Part shown: piece by piece, positions 8,193-16,531 of the stretch
Position numbering within the stretch: position 1 is the first letter of the stretch
Layout: every line of letters starts with the position of its first letter
Assembly (NCBI GenBank): GCA_026003195.1
Contig: BPGU01000003.1
Span: forward strand, 849,086-913,085
Source: Armatimonadota bacterium
GTDB lineage: Bacteria > Armatimonadota > HRBIN16
Direction of reading: 5' to 3'
Length of the DNA stretch: 64,000 bases
The notes under the pieces: generated by a model
The model's database searches: none
What the model was told of the DNA's origin: nothing
The model's input: only the letters and a program-made list of their open reading frames with translations
Made by a program: the position numbers and the translations under genes

Positions 8193-10559
8193 ATGAGTCT
8201 ATTTGCTACCGAATACGGCTACTTTACAGATTCGGGTGAGGAGTACGTCATCACCCGCCATGATACTCCGATGCCCTGGGTCAATGTGATTTCCAACGGC
8301 GACTACGGGATGGTGGTGTCCCAGCTGGGCAGTGGTTACAGCTGGCGCACACATGCCGGCATGAATCGGCTTACCCGATGGGAACAGGACCTGATACGGG
8401 ACCGCTGGGGGAAGTATCTTTATCTGCGAGATACAGAAACCGGTGAGTTCTGGAGCCCTACGTGGCACCCCTGCCCGAATAAGCTCACCGCGTATCGCGT
8501 CAGGCACGGATGGGGCTATTCGGTGTTTGAGGGAGAACACGGGCACATCGTGAGCGAGCTCATCCAGTTCGTGCCAATGGGTGACCCCTGTGAAGTGTGG
8601 CTGCTGCGTCTACACAACAAGGGCACTACTCCCCGCCGACTGCAGATATTCTCGTATCTGGAGTGGCTGCTGGGAACTGCTCCGGACTGGCATCGCGAGT
8701 TTCGGAAGCTGTTCATCGAGACACGCTATGACTCTGCACATGCTGCGCTGCTCGCTACCAGTGTCATGTGGGACATCCCGGGCAGAGGCATGACGCACTG
8801 GAACAGTGATTGGGAATATGTGGCTTTTCACAGCGCCTCGGTGATGCCCAGCGGGTTCGATGGCGACAAGCGCGCTTTTCTGGGGCTCTACCGCGACCTG
8901 GATGCTCCACGAGCGGTGGTGGAGGGGCGCTCTCATGCTACACAGGGGCGCTGGGGCGACGCGATTGCCAGCCTGCAAGCGGTGGTGGATGTGCCGGCGG
9001 GCGAAACGGTGGAACTGGCGTTCGTGCTGGGAGCAGGGGATAACGAGGCGCACGCGCTGGCTCTGGTGGAAAAGTATCGTCAGATACCCATAGTGCATCA
9101 GGCATTGCAGGAGACGCGACAGTTCTGGAAAGAGCTGGTGGGCGGTCTCTCTGTGCAGACGCCTGACGATGCGGTGAACGTGATGGCAAATGGTTGGCTG
9201 GCTTATCAGGCGATCTCCTGCCGACTGTGGGGACGTACCGCCTACTATCAGACGGGTGGTGCGTACGGCTATCGCGACCAGCTGCAGGATAGTCTCGTCT
9301 GGCTTCTGCTGGGGCAACCCGGGCGCACGCTGGAACAGATTCGCCTGCACGCAGCGCATCAGTATCCGGATGGTACGGTGATGCACTGGTGGCATCCGAT
9401 TGCCGAGGAGGGCTTACCTTCCCGCTACAGCGACGACTTGCTGTGGTTGCCCTTTGTCACACTGCACTATCTGATGGAAACGGCTGATTTTGCCTGCCTG
9501 CAGGAGGTGATTCCTTTTCTGGATGGAGGGGCTGATACCTTGTTGGGACACTGCCTGCGGGCGTTTGAGAAAGCACTGAGCCGGCGCAGTGAGCGCGGGT
9601 TGCCGCTGATTCTGCAAGCAGACTGGAACGATGGCATGAACGCTGTGGGGATCGGCGGCAAAGGCGAAAGCGTGTGGATGGCGCACTTCCTGCACTATTT
9701 GTTGACACGCTGGGCGGACTTGCCCGTGCTGGACAGCCAGACCGCTTCCCGTTTCCGGGAGGAGGCATGTTCTTTGCGTGAGGTAGTGAACAGGCACGGC
9801 TGGGATGGCAGGTGGTACTGGAGGGCAAGTACCGATTCGGGCAGGTTGCTCGGTTCGTCCGAGAACGCGCAGGGACGTATCTTTCTCAACGCGCAAACGT
9901 GGGCGGTGATCGCCGATACCGCGCCTCCCGACCGTGCGGAGCAGGCTCTGCAGTCTGCCCGCGAACACCTGTACACCCGCTACGGCGCGCTGTTGCTGGC
10001 TCCAGCGTACAGTACCCCGGACCCCGAGATTGGCTATCTTTCTCGCTACGCGCCGGGCACCCGCGAGAACGGCGGTGTCTATTGCCATGCCGCCTGCTGG
10101 GCAGTGCTGGCAGAGGGCCAGTTGCATGGTGCTCAAGACGCCTACCGGCTATGGCGCAGTTTCTGTCCGCCGGTGCGCGGGATGGAGCCGGAGCGGTATG
10201 CGGCTGAGCCTTATGTGATGCCCGGCAACGTGGACGGTCCCGATTCGCCCGAAGAAGGCAAAGGCGGCTGGACGTGGTACACCGGCTCGGCGGCATGGTA
10301 TCTGCGCGCACTGGTGGAAGGCGTGCTGGGTATCGAGGCTACTCTGGAGGGTTTGCAGGTGCGGGCAGACCTGCCTGGAGAGTGGCAATCATTCCGCGTG
10401 CGAAGACGCTTTCGAGGAGCCATATACGACATCACGGTGCGACGGGCGGAACCTGGCGAGATGCCCCGGTGCGTCGTGGACGGTCAGCCCTGGCAGGAGC
10501 AGACGCTGCCGGTATTTGAACCGGGTACAACGCATCGGGTGGAGATTGTCGTGCCCTGA
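8193..10559 (+). CDS. GH94 family glycoside phosphorylase (cellobiose/chitobiose phosphorylase-like)
   Basis: Cytosolic phosphorylases of this family split beta-linked di- or oligosaccharides with phosphate to give a sugar 1-phosphate. The ~788-residue protein has the GH94 layout: an N-terminal beta-sandwich ('GDYGMVVSQLGSGYSW'), then an (alpha/alpha)6 barrel containing 'YQTGGAYGYRDQLQDSL' and the catalytic-acid motif 'ADWNDGMN' at about residues 476-483, then 'ENGGVYCHAACW' and a C-terminal beta-domain. The ATG at 8193 follows GAGGTG at 8179-8184; an in-frame GTG at 8181 is part of that ribosome site. A sugar-type operator lies upstream. Specificity (cellobiose, laminaribiose, chitobiose) cannot be decided here. 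Confidence 0.9.
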   Translation: MSLFATEYGYFTDSGEEYVITRHDTPMPWVNVISNGDYGMVVSQLGSGYSWRTHAGMNRLTRWEQDLIRDRWGKYLYLRDTETGEFWSPTWHPCPNKLTAYRVRHGWGYSVFEGEHGHIVSELIQFVPMGDPCEVWLLRLHNKGTTPRRLQIFSYLEWLLGTAPDWHREFRKLFIETRYDSAHAALLATSVMWDIPGRGMTHWNSDWEYVAFHSASVMPSGFDGDKRAFLGLYRDLDAPRAVVEGRSHATQGRWGDAIASLQAVVDVPAGETVELAFVLGAGDNEAHALALVEKYRQIPIVHQALQETRQFWKELVGGLSVQTPDDAVNVMANGWLAYQAISCRLWGRTAYYQTGGAYGYRDQLQDSLVWLLLGQPGRTLEQIRLHAAHQYPDGTVMHWWHPIAEEGLPSRYSDDLLWLPFVTLHYLMETADFACLQEVIPFLDGGADTLLGHCLRAFEKALSRRSERGLPLILQADWNDGMNAVGIGGKGESVWMAHFLHYLLTRWADLPVLDSQTASRFREEACSLREVVNRHGWDGRWYWRASTDSGRLLGSSENAQGRIFLNAQTWAVIADTAPPDRAEQALQSAREHLYTRYGALLLAPAYSTPDPEIGYLSRYAPGTRENGGVYCHAACWAVLAEGQLHGAQDAYRLWRSFCPPVRGMEPERYAAEPYVMPGNVDGPDSPEEGKGGWTWYTGSAAWYLRALVEGVLGIEATLEGLQVRADLPGEWQSFRVRRRFRGAIYDITVRRAEPGEMPRCVVDGQPWQEQTLPVFEPGTTHRVEIVVP

Positions 10560-10569
10560 GGCGAATCTC

Positions 10570-10598
10570 TTGACTCTTGATGCGGGATGTGCTACAGT
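10570..10598 (+). promoter_or_regulatory. Sigma-70-type promoter of the dockerin-tailed gene
   Basis: TTGACT (10570-10575), 17-base spacer, TACAGT (10593-10598). The operator-like palindrome at 10612 starts 14 bases after the -10 box, where a bound repressor would block initiation. Confidence 0.7.
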
Positions 10599-10611
10599 AT
10601 TCTTGCAGTGC

Positions 10612-10624
10612 TGAATCGGTTAAT
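10612..10624 (+). promoter_or_regulatory. Putative operator, second copy
   Basis: TGAATCGGTTAAT differs by one base from the core at 8148-8160. It lies just past the predicted transcription start of the dockerin-tailed secreted protein gene, a classic repressor position. Confidence 0.5.
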
Positions 10625-10717
10625 GGGTGATTCAGGGTGGGTTCTTTGCGGTGTTTTGGGCGTAACGCCTGGTGAACAGGCTTCGCTATAGAGAGAAAGG
10701 AAAGGAGGAACAATACA

Positions 10718-11863
10718 ATGAGAAGGCTCGTACTTCTGGCCGCACTCTGTCTGGGGCTGGCTGCCTGGGCGGTGGCTCAACCGGGTGATGTGGTCATTCT
10801 CGACAGAGTGTTCAACGACGACTCGGACTCGATCACCAACCATGTGAAAAACCTCCCGATGGTTATCCTGTCAGACACCAAGCTGGACGGTGATGGAGTG
10901 GCTCCCGAGTTCGCCAATCGTCATGTGTGGTTCGTGTCCGCGGATGGGGTGAACCCTCTGGAAGTTCCCATTACGGAAGAGTGGACGCTGGAGTTTGACC
11001 TTACTCTGACAGGTACCCCGGTCACGCCGCGCAAGGAGGCGGGAGGGTTCGTGCGCATCGGGATGCCCTGGGGCTATTCCGAACTGCAATTTATGGTGAA
11101 CACCGACGCTCATGAGGTGGTAGCGTTCGGATACCCCTTCCCGTTTTATAGGTTTACCAGTCAGTCCTACAACTCCGGCGATACCATTCGTCTGGGCATT
11201 CGCTTCTTTAAGGATACCGATGGCAAGTACAAGGTCGTCTATATGGCGAACGGCGAGTCCAGCCCTGCCGCGGCTCTGTCCGACCAGAACCTGTTTACTG
11301 GCTGGATCACACCGGGCGGCTATCTGCAGGTGAACATTCAGGCGGGCAACCCCAATAACGGCGGGGTGGCGGTTTTTGACAACATTACGTGGAACGGTGT
11401 TCTCCTGCGCAAAGCTTACGCTATCCGCGGAAACATCGAGCTGAAGGATTACGGCGGTGATGTCACGCAGGTGCCCATCCACACCGAACTGCGCCAGGGT
11501 GGCGTTGTAGTAGGCACCGGCACGTTGTTTACCGATTCGGCGGGCAACTATGAGATTCCCAACGTCGTCCCCGGCACCTACGACGTGGCGTTCAAAGCCA
11601 GCCACTGGCTCAGGGCGGTGGTGCCAAACGTCGCTGTAGTCAACTCGGACGTGACCGGCGTGGATGTCTCGCTGACGAACGGCGACATCGACGGGGATAA
11701 CGAAGTGACGCTGTTCGACTTCGGTGAGCTGGTGGCGGCGTTCGGCTCCGTTCCTGGCGACAGCAGCTGGAACCCCGACGCCGACCTGGATGGGGACGAG
11801 GAGGTCACATTGTTCGACTTCGGCATCCTGGTGCGCAACTTCGGTGCGATGGGAGATGATTAG
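10718..11863 (+). CDS. Secreted sugar-binding-like protein with dockerin-type tail
   Basis: A 381-residue protein with a clear signal peptide (residues 1-20, Arg-Arg then a Leu/Ala core ending AVAQ). Residues ~25-225 form a beta-sandwich closely similar to the neighbouring protein at 11986-12747. Residues ~230-310 form a carboxypeptidase-regulatory/Cna-B-like domain ('GTLFTDSAGNYEIPNVVPGTY'). Residues ~318-380 hold two EF-hand-like Ca-binding repeats ('DIDGDNEVTLFDFGELVAAF', 'DADLDGDEEVTLFDFGILV'). The ATG follows AAAGGAGGA. The Ca repeats match dockerin type I, but no cohesin is present, so they probably serve as a surface or folding module. Ligand unknown. Confidence 0.85.
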   Translation: MRRLVLLAALCLGLAAWAVAQPGDVVILDRVFNDDSDSITNHVKNLPMVILSDTKLDGDGVAPEFANRHVWFVSADGVNPLEVPITEEWTLEFDLTLTGTPVTPRKEAGGFVRIGMPWGYSELQFMVNTDAHEVVAFGYPFPFYRFTSQSYNSGDTIRLGIRFFKDTDGKYKVVYMANGESSPAAALSDQNLFTGWITPGGYLQVNIQAGNPNNGGVAVFDNITWNGVLLRKAYAIRGNIELKDYGGDVTQVPIHTELRQGGVVVGTGTLFTDSAGNYEIPNVVPGTYDVAFKASHWLRAVVPNVAVVNSDVTGVDVSLTNGDIDGDNEVTLFDFGELVAAFGSVPGDSSWNPDADLDGDEEVTLFDFGILVRNFGAMGDD

Positions 11864-11933
11864 CCTGTAGGACATCTCCCTGGGTGGAGGATGCAGACAG
11901 GTGGAGTGAGACGGGGACGCGGAGGGATACATG

Positions 11934-11966
11934 CAGACAGGGGCGCGGTCACCGCGCCCCTGTCTG
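11934..11966. terminator. Bidirectional terminator between convergent genes
   Basis: A perfect 16-base inverted repeat (CAGACAGGGGCGCGGT / ACCGCGCCCCTGTCTG) with one central base. It lies between the convergent genes ending at 11863 and 11986 and can end transcripts from both sides. There is no long U tract. Confidence 0.75.
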
Positions 11967-11985
11967 TCTCACGATGGGATTTTTC

Positions 11986-12747
11986 TTATCCCTTCCGTCG
12001 TCGCAGTGCCAGTGCAGCAACGCCCAAGCCCAATACCGCAATGCTGGCCGGCTCGGGCACCGCAGAGATGTTGTTAAAGAGCGCAGCGCCGCCGTTGCTG
12101 GGGTTGTTCGGGTCTACCTGCACTTGCAGGTAGCCACCGGGCGTAATCCAGCCGGTGAAAATCCCCTGGGCATCCAGCGCCAGCGCAGGGCTGGAGATGC
12201 CGTTGGCAGAGTAGATGATCTTGTACAGCCCGTCAGCCGGGTCCTTGAAGAAAGTGACCCCTAAACGGATGGTGTCCCCGGAGTGATACGACAGTCCGTG
12301 GGAGGCATTGAAGCTGTAGAAGGGGAAGGGCCAGCCAAACGCCACCACCTCGTGGGCATCGGTGTTGACGATAAACTGTCCTTCCGAATAGCCCCAAGGC
12401 ATCCCGATGCGAATCAGGTAGCCTGCCTCCTTACGGGGAGTAGCCGGCGCACCGATCAGCGTAAGGTCGAACGATATTGTCCACGGTTGGGAGAGCGAGA
12501 TCTGCAGCTCGCTGACCCCATCGCTGGACACGAACCACGCATGACGGTTCGCCCAGTCCGGAGCCGCACCGTCGCCGTCCACCTTGTTGTCGGTGAGCAG
12601 TATGGCGGGCCAGGCATTAAAGTGGCTGGAGATCGAGTCGGGGTCGTCATTAAACACCCGGTCTAAAATCACCGCCTTGTTGATTTGCGCGTTCGCCCAG
12701 GTGACCAGCCCCAGACTCAGCACTGCGAGCAGTAAGAACCTCTTCAT
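11986..12747 (-). CDS. PEP-CTERM protein, sister of the 10718 protein
   Basis: A 253-residue exported protein: signal peptide (residues 1-20, ending ANAQ), one beta-sandwich domain to about residue 225, then a textbook PEP-CTERM sorting signal ('VPEPAS', hydrophobic helix, 'LRRRKG'). The sandwich is roughly 60% identical by eye to that of the convergent 10718 gene, including 'TPRKEAG', 'RIGMPWGYSE', 'VNTDAHEVVAFG' and 'FTGWITPGGYLQV'. So one domain is used with two different C-terminal anchors. ATG at 12747 follows GAAAGGAGG. PEP-CTERM proteins are processed by an exosortase, which is not in this window. Function unknown; a role in surface polysaccharide is inferred. Confidence 0.88.
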   Translation of the reverse strand: MKRFLLLAVLSLGLVTWANAQINKAVILDRVFNDDPDSISSHFNAWPAILLTDNKVDGDGAAPDWANRHAWFVSSDGVSELQISLSQPWTISFDLTLIGAPATPRKEAGYLIRIGMPWGYSEGQFIVNTDAHEVVAFGWPFPFYSFNASHGLSYHSGDTIRLGVTFFKDPADGLYKIIYSANGISSPALALDAQGIFTGWITPGGYLQVQVDPNNPSNGGAALFNNISAVPEPASIAVLGLGVAALALRRRKG

Positions 12748-12829
12748 ACGACAACCTCCTTTCAGAATGGATGGAATACCGCACTTGTTGTGCGTTTCAG
12801 GAGCAGGGCCGCTCTCTAAGCCTTAACCA

Positions 12830-12841
12830 TTAACCGGTAAA
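12830..12841 (-). promoter_or_regulatory. Putative operator, third copy
   Basis: On the minus strand TTTACCGGTTAA, the third member of the TTAACCGGTTAA-like set. It is located between the predicted promoter (12879-12907) and the PEP-CTERM gene start at 12747. Confidence 0.5.
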
Positions 12842-12878
12842 CCAGTGAAAAACACCACACCTACTCCTTACATTCCTT

Positions 12879-12907
12879 ACTTTAGCACCTGCAGGCAGAA
12901 AAGTCAA
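12879..12907 (-). promoter_or_regulatory. Sigma-70-type promoter of the PEP-CTERM gene
   Basis: On the minus strand TTGACT (12907-12902), 17-base spacer, TAAAGT (12884-12879). The spacer length and -35 box are the same as at 10570. Between here and the terminator at 13093 I see no gene. Confidence 0.6.
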
Positions 12908-13092
12908 GGGATTTTGCAAACCTTCAGAGGAAGTTTTTTTGATGCTTTGTTGCAAAAGGTTGTCGAGCCTCGCACTTCTGGGGGAACCCGATCACGACCG
13001 CGGTATGCCAGCACCCATTCTCTGCTGCGACGAGCGCGGGCGTAGCAAGCCAGAAGCCGTGCAGCCGGTGTGCCCATAGTTTACAGCCAGAT

Positions 13093-13119
13093 AAAAAAGG
13101 GCAGGTTCAGAACCTGCCC
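13093..13119 (-). terminator. Rho-independent terminator of the beta-propeller gene
   Basis: On the minus strand GGGCAGGTTC / GAACCTGCCC form a 10-base-pair stem around one base, followed by six U residues (AAAAAA at 13093-13098 on the plus strand). It lies 12 bases after the stop of the gene at 13131-14468. Confidence 0.85.
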
Positions 13120-13130
13120 CTGCGAGCATT

Positions 13131-14468
13131 TTATTCGTCCCCAACAGCTCCGAAGTTGCGCACCAGGATGCCGAAGTCAAACAGCGTCACCTCTTCGTCT
13201 CCATCCAGGTCGGCATCGGGGTTCCAGTTGTCGTCGCCCGGCGCGCTTCCGAATGCGGCGACCAGCCCACCGAAGTCGAACAGGGTGACCTCGTTATCGC
13301 CGTCGATGTCGCCGTTCATCAGGCTGACGTTCAGTCCCGTTAGTCCCTCTTTCGGCACAACCACGTCCCGCACCACCACCTGCAGCCAGTGGCTGGCTTT
13401 GAAGGCGAAGTCGTAGGTACCTGCTACGACGTTGGGCAGGGTGTAGTTGCCGTTCTCGTCCAGCGTCAGCGTAGCGGTGCGCACTAGCTGACCCGCCTTG
13501 TATACCTTCAGGGTAACTGGCACCTGGGTTACTTTCGTCGGTTCGTAGTCGTTGAGGGTGACGGTGCCCTTCACCGGACGCGGTGTGAACAGTATCATGC
13601 CCGGCTGAGTGAGCCCTCCTGCTCCCGGTGCCACGAAGACGCCGATAAAGGCACCGGTGGTGCCATGGTAGCGCAGGACGGAGTTGCCTCCATAGCTGGA
13701 GAGGTAGAACAGTCCGTCAGGTCCCCATTCAAATCCGAAGGCACCAAACAACCCGCCGCTGCCTTGAGGAATAAACGCTCCCAAAGGCGCGCCCGTTGTA
13801 CCATCATACTTCATCACGCGATGGAACAGTCCACCGGAGACATAGAGGTGTCCATCGGGACCGAAACGGGCGCCAATCGCCGGGTAGAGGTTCACCGGGT
13901 CATTGACAAACACGCCCAGAAACGCGCCGGTGCGCCCATCATAGCGCAAGACCTGAGCGCGCTCCCAGGTGGCAACATACAGGTTGCCATCGGGACCGAA
14001 GGTGATACCCGCGGGGGTATCCAGTCCACCACTGCCGGAAGGCACGAAGGCGTCGATGAATGCGCCGGTGCGCCCATCATAGCGCAGGATGGCGTCTGTG
14101 CCGTAACTGCTGACGTACAGGTTGCCGTCGGGACCGAACTCGAGGTCGGCGGGTGAGTTCAACCCACCGCTACCCGGCGGCACAAAGGCATCGATGAGAG
14201 CACCTGTCTGCCCGTCGAAACGCAATACCGCGTGCTGGTCATTGCTGCACACGTACAGGTTCCCATCGGGACCGTACTCCATGCCTTCTGGTTCGTTCAG
14301 TCCACCGGTTCCAACGGGGACGAAGTCGCCCAGATACGCCCCTGTGACTTCGTCGAAGCGGAGAATGCGGTCGCCGTTGACGCTGCACACCAGCAGGTCA
14401 GCCATGGCAAAGGGAGCCAGTACCACAAGAGCCAGTGTGGCGACAATCAAGCGCATAACCCATTGCAT
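13131..14468 (-). CDS. Secreted NHL/Vgb-like beta-propeller with dockerin-type tail
   Basis: A 445-residue exported protein. After the signal peptide (residues 1-24) there are six or seven repeats of ~42 residues with the pattern 'GPDGNLYV..V.RYDG.TGAFID.FVP.GSGGL', typical of NHL/SMP-30-like propellers. A Cna-B-like domain follows ('LTLDENGNYTLPNVVAGTY'), then two EF-hand-like Ca repeats almost identical to those of the 10718 protein. The ATG at 14468 was chosen over the upstream in-frame start because of GGGAGG just before it and the signal peptide just after. The propeller may bind sugars or proteins; no catalytic residues can be assigned. Ends at a strong terminator. Confidence 0.85.
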   Translation of the reverse strand: MQWVMRLIVATLALVVLAPFAMADLLVCSVNGDRILRFDEVTGAYLGDFVPVGTGGLNEPEGMEYGPDGNLYVCSNDQHAVLRFDGQTGALIDAFVPPGSGGLNSPADLEFGPDGNLYVSSYGTDAILRYDGRTGAFIDAFVPSGSGGLDTPAGITFGPDGNLYVATWERAQVLRYDGRTGAFLGVFVNDPVNLYPAIGARFGPDGHLYVSGGLFHRVMKYDGTTGAPLGAFIPQGSGGLFGAFGFEWGPDGLFYLSSYGGNSVLRYHGTTGAFIGVFVAPGAGGLTQPGMILFTPRPVKGTVTLNDYEPTKVTQVPVTLKVYKAGQLVRTATLTLDENGNYTLPNVVAGTYDFAFKASHWLQVVVRDVVVPKEGLTGLNVSLMNGDIDGDNEVTLFDFGGLVAAFGSAPGDDNWNPDADLDGDEEVTLFDFGILVRNFGAVGDE

Positions 14469-14652
14469 TGTAACCCCTCCCTTTCTTTCAAGTAGATGGA
14501 CCACCATGGATACCGTACACTGAACAGGATAGAAGGTCTGTGTAAAAAAGTCAATAGCCCCTACAGCAGGTTTTTGAGAAATGTTGGCGTATCTCCGTTT
14601 TCAGCGCGGTTTCAATCGGAATCTGCGAAAGGCTTCAGAGGGGAGGAGCATC

Positions 14653-15462
14653 ATGCATGTGCTGATACTGTGCGATATGGAGGGTATCACCGGCATTTCC
14701 GTGTGGGAGCAGGTGAGCGGTGGTGCTGCTCTGTATGAGGAGGGGCGTCGTCTGTACACGGAGGACGTGAATGCGGTGGTGCGAGGATGCCAGCGGGCGG
14801 GCGCGGAGCATATCACGGTGGTAGATTGTCATGGGGCGGGTGGATTCTATTCGTTCAAAAGCCTCATTCCCGAAAAACTGGAACGAGGGGCGCGCTACGT
14901 GCTGGGAGCGCCCTACCTGCGCTACACGGAGCCGTTGGAGCAGGGCTGTGATGCAGCAATGCTGGTGGGGTTTCACTCGATGGCGGGCACGCCGGATGGC
15001 GTGCTTTGTCACACCGTCTCTGCTGAACAATGGGTGAGTGCCACACTCAACGATCAGCCTGCAGGTGAAATCGCCCTGGCGGCAGCGTTTTGTGGAGAGT
15101 GGAACGTGCCAGTGGTGTTTGTCTCTGGGGACGAAGCGGCGTGCCGTGAGGCAAAAGCGTTGCTGGGGGAGCAGATACACACCGCTCCGGTTAAGAAAGG
15201 CATCGGCAGGTTCGCTGCGGTGCATCTTGCTCCTGTTGATGCACACGCCCTGCTGGAGCAGACCGCCAGCGCTGCGCTGACCAGCGGCAAGGAGTTCACA
15301 GTCTTTCGTCCGTCTCCGGTGACGTTGAGGGTGCAACTGCACACACCGGACGCTGTTCAGGCATACGTGGGAAAGCCCGGCGTGCAGATAGAGGATTCAC
15401 GGACGGTGGTCGCGCAGGGTCGCAGCTTCTGGGAAATGTGGGATCGTTTCTGGAAGCGATGA
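14653..15462 (+). CDS. M55 family D-aminopeptidase (DppA-like)
   Basis: Zinc peptidases of family M55 release D-amino acids such as D-Ala from short peptides. The ~269-residue protein begins with the family motif 'CDMEGITGIS', whose Asp and Glu are metal ligands. It then has 'VDCHGAGG' and 'GFHSMAGTPDGVLCHTVS' with the metal-ligand histidines, and 'VSGDEAACREA' with the last acidic ligand. The ATG at 14653 follows GGGAGGAGC and starts exactly at the first conserved strand; the longer frame from 14581 adds only unconserved residues. It stands alone, without the usual dpp transporter genes. A role in recycling cell-wall peptides is inferred. Confidence 0.9.
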   Translation: MHVLILCDMEGITGISVWEQVSGGAALYEEGRRLYTEDVNAVVRGCQRAGAEHITVVDCHGAGGFYSFKSLIPEKLERGARYVLGAPYLRYTEPLEQGCDAAMLVGFHSMAGTPDGVLCHTVSAEQWVSATLNDQPAGEIALAAAFCGEWNVPVVFVSGDEAACREAKALLGEQIHTAPVKKGIGRFAAVHLAPVDAHALLEQTASAALTSGKEFTVFRPSPVTLRVQLHTPDAVQAYVGKPGVQIEDSRTVVAQGRSFWEMWDRFWKR

Positions 15463-15557
15463 GACGGCGAGCAAAATGGTGTGAAAAGGATACAATTTTG
15501 CTCACAGGTACGGTATACTAAATGTAGATTACAATACATTCTGGAAGGTGTGAACCT

Positions 15558-16259
15558 ATGGAACAGAACCTGGTCAAAGACTTCATGCAGCGCATCGATG
15601 TGCTTTCCGCTCTGAACGGACGCATCGCCCGTAAAGTGGAGCAGGAGGCACAGGAGCGTTTTGTACGCCGTCGCGACCCCGTTTTCGAGCCGGGAGACCC
15701 TGAGGATGAAGTGTATATCGTGAAAGAGGGGCGGGTGCGGCTTTATCGTCAGTCTCCGGCTGGCAAAGAGATTTCGCTCGCGCTGTTCGATCCCGGGGAG
15801 ATGTTTGGCGAGATGGCGCTGTTCTTCCCCTCGCAACGGTTGAACACCGCAGAGGCGCATGAGGACACGGAGCTGTACGTGGTGCCAGTCGAGACCTTCC
15901 AGCGCTGGATGCAGGAAGATAGTGAGATCAAGGAATTGATCCTTTACCTGATGGCGGACAGGCGGCGCGCGATGGAACAGAAGGCAGCAGACCTTGTGGC
16001 GATGGAAGTGCCTCAGCGCATGGCAAAGACCATCCTGTGGCTGTTCGACCGTTACCGCACCGACATCATCGCGGGCAAAATCGCGCTCAACATTCGCCTG
16101 ACGCACCACGAACTTGCCAGTCTATCAGGCACCACGCGCGAAACCGCTACGCTTATCCTGAACCGCTTCCGTCGGGATGGCTACATCGATTTCTTCGGGC
16201 GGCGGATGATACTGTTGAACGAAGCGGAACTGGTTCGCATCGCCACGACATACGAATGA
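15558..16259 (+). CDS. Crp/Fnr family transcription regulator
   Basis: A 233-residue regulator: a cyclic-nucleotide-binding beta-roll (residues ~20-130, 'FEPGDPEDEVYIVKEGRVRL', 'FGEMALF'), a dimer helix, and a C-terminal Crp-type helix-turn-helix (residues ~180-215, 'LTHHELASLSGTTRETATLI'). There is no N-terminal FNR cysteine cluster, so an oxygen-labile Fe-S sensor is unlikely. The cAMP-contact pattern is only partly kept, so the effector is unknown. A TATACT box at 15516-15521 lies upstream without a clear -35. The ribosome site is GGAAGGTGTG. Such regulators often control respiration; targets are not visible. Confidence 0.9.
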   Translation: MEQNLVKDFMQRIDVLSALNGRIARKVEQEAQERFVRRRDPVFEPGDPEDEVYIVKEGRVRLYRQSPAGKEISLALFDPGEMFGEMALFFPSQRLNTAEAHEDTELYVVPVETFQRWMQEDSEIKELILYLMADRRRAMEQKAADLVAMEVPQRMAKTILWLFDRYRTDIIAGKIALNIRLTHHELASLSGTTRETATLILNRFRRDGYIDFFGRRMILLNEAELVRIATTYE

Positions 16260-16357
16260 TTGTTGCTCCATGAGGAGTGACGCTGTGCAGAGATTACCTC
16301 AGCAGGAGATGTCTCGCAACCATAGTCTGGAACGCGCGCGTGTCCTGACGGGCGTCT

Positions 16358-16518
16358 CAGAAGCGAAGCCATCTCCTGCGCCAGAGCAACCTCCCCCCGG
16401 TCCCTCTCCGACGAGCAGAGGGACGGTCGTCGTTCCCCCTTCCCTTGCAGGGAAGGGGGCCAGGGGGTTAGGTGGACAGTGCAATGAAACCAACGGCTCG
16501 GCAGGAGCCTCGCCCTTT
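16358..16518 (-). repeat. Dispersed palindromic element, long copy
   Basis: The reverse-strand version of the element at 7912-8035, with the same ends: GGGCGAGGCTCCTGCCGAGC at 16515-16496 and GGCGCAGGAGATGGCTTCGC at 16382-16363. The middle differs and holds two further hairpins (CCCCCTTCCC..GGGAAGGGGG and GTCCCTCT..AGAGGGAC). It fills the 272-base gap before argC. Confidence 0.65.
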
Positions 16519-16531
16519 ACGGGATCGCTTC

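Noticed and set aside
10718-14468. Cellulosome components
   Set aside because: Dockerin-like Ca repeats are present but no cohesin or scaffoldin; in this lineage such repeats are common on single secreted proteins.
15482-15508. TGTGA and TCACA half-sites upstream of the Crp/Fnr gene as an autoregulatory CRP site
   Set aside because: The half-sites are 17 bases apart; a Crp-type site needs about 6.
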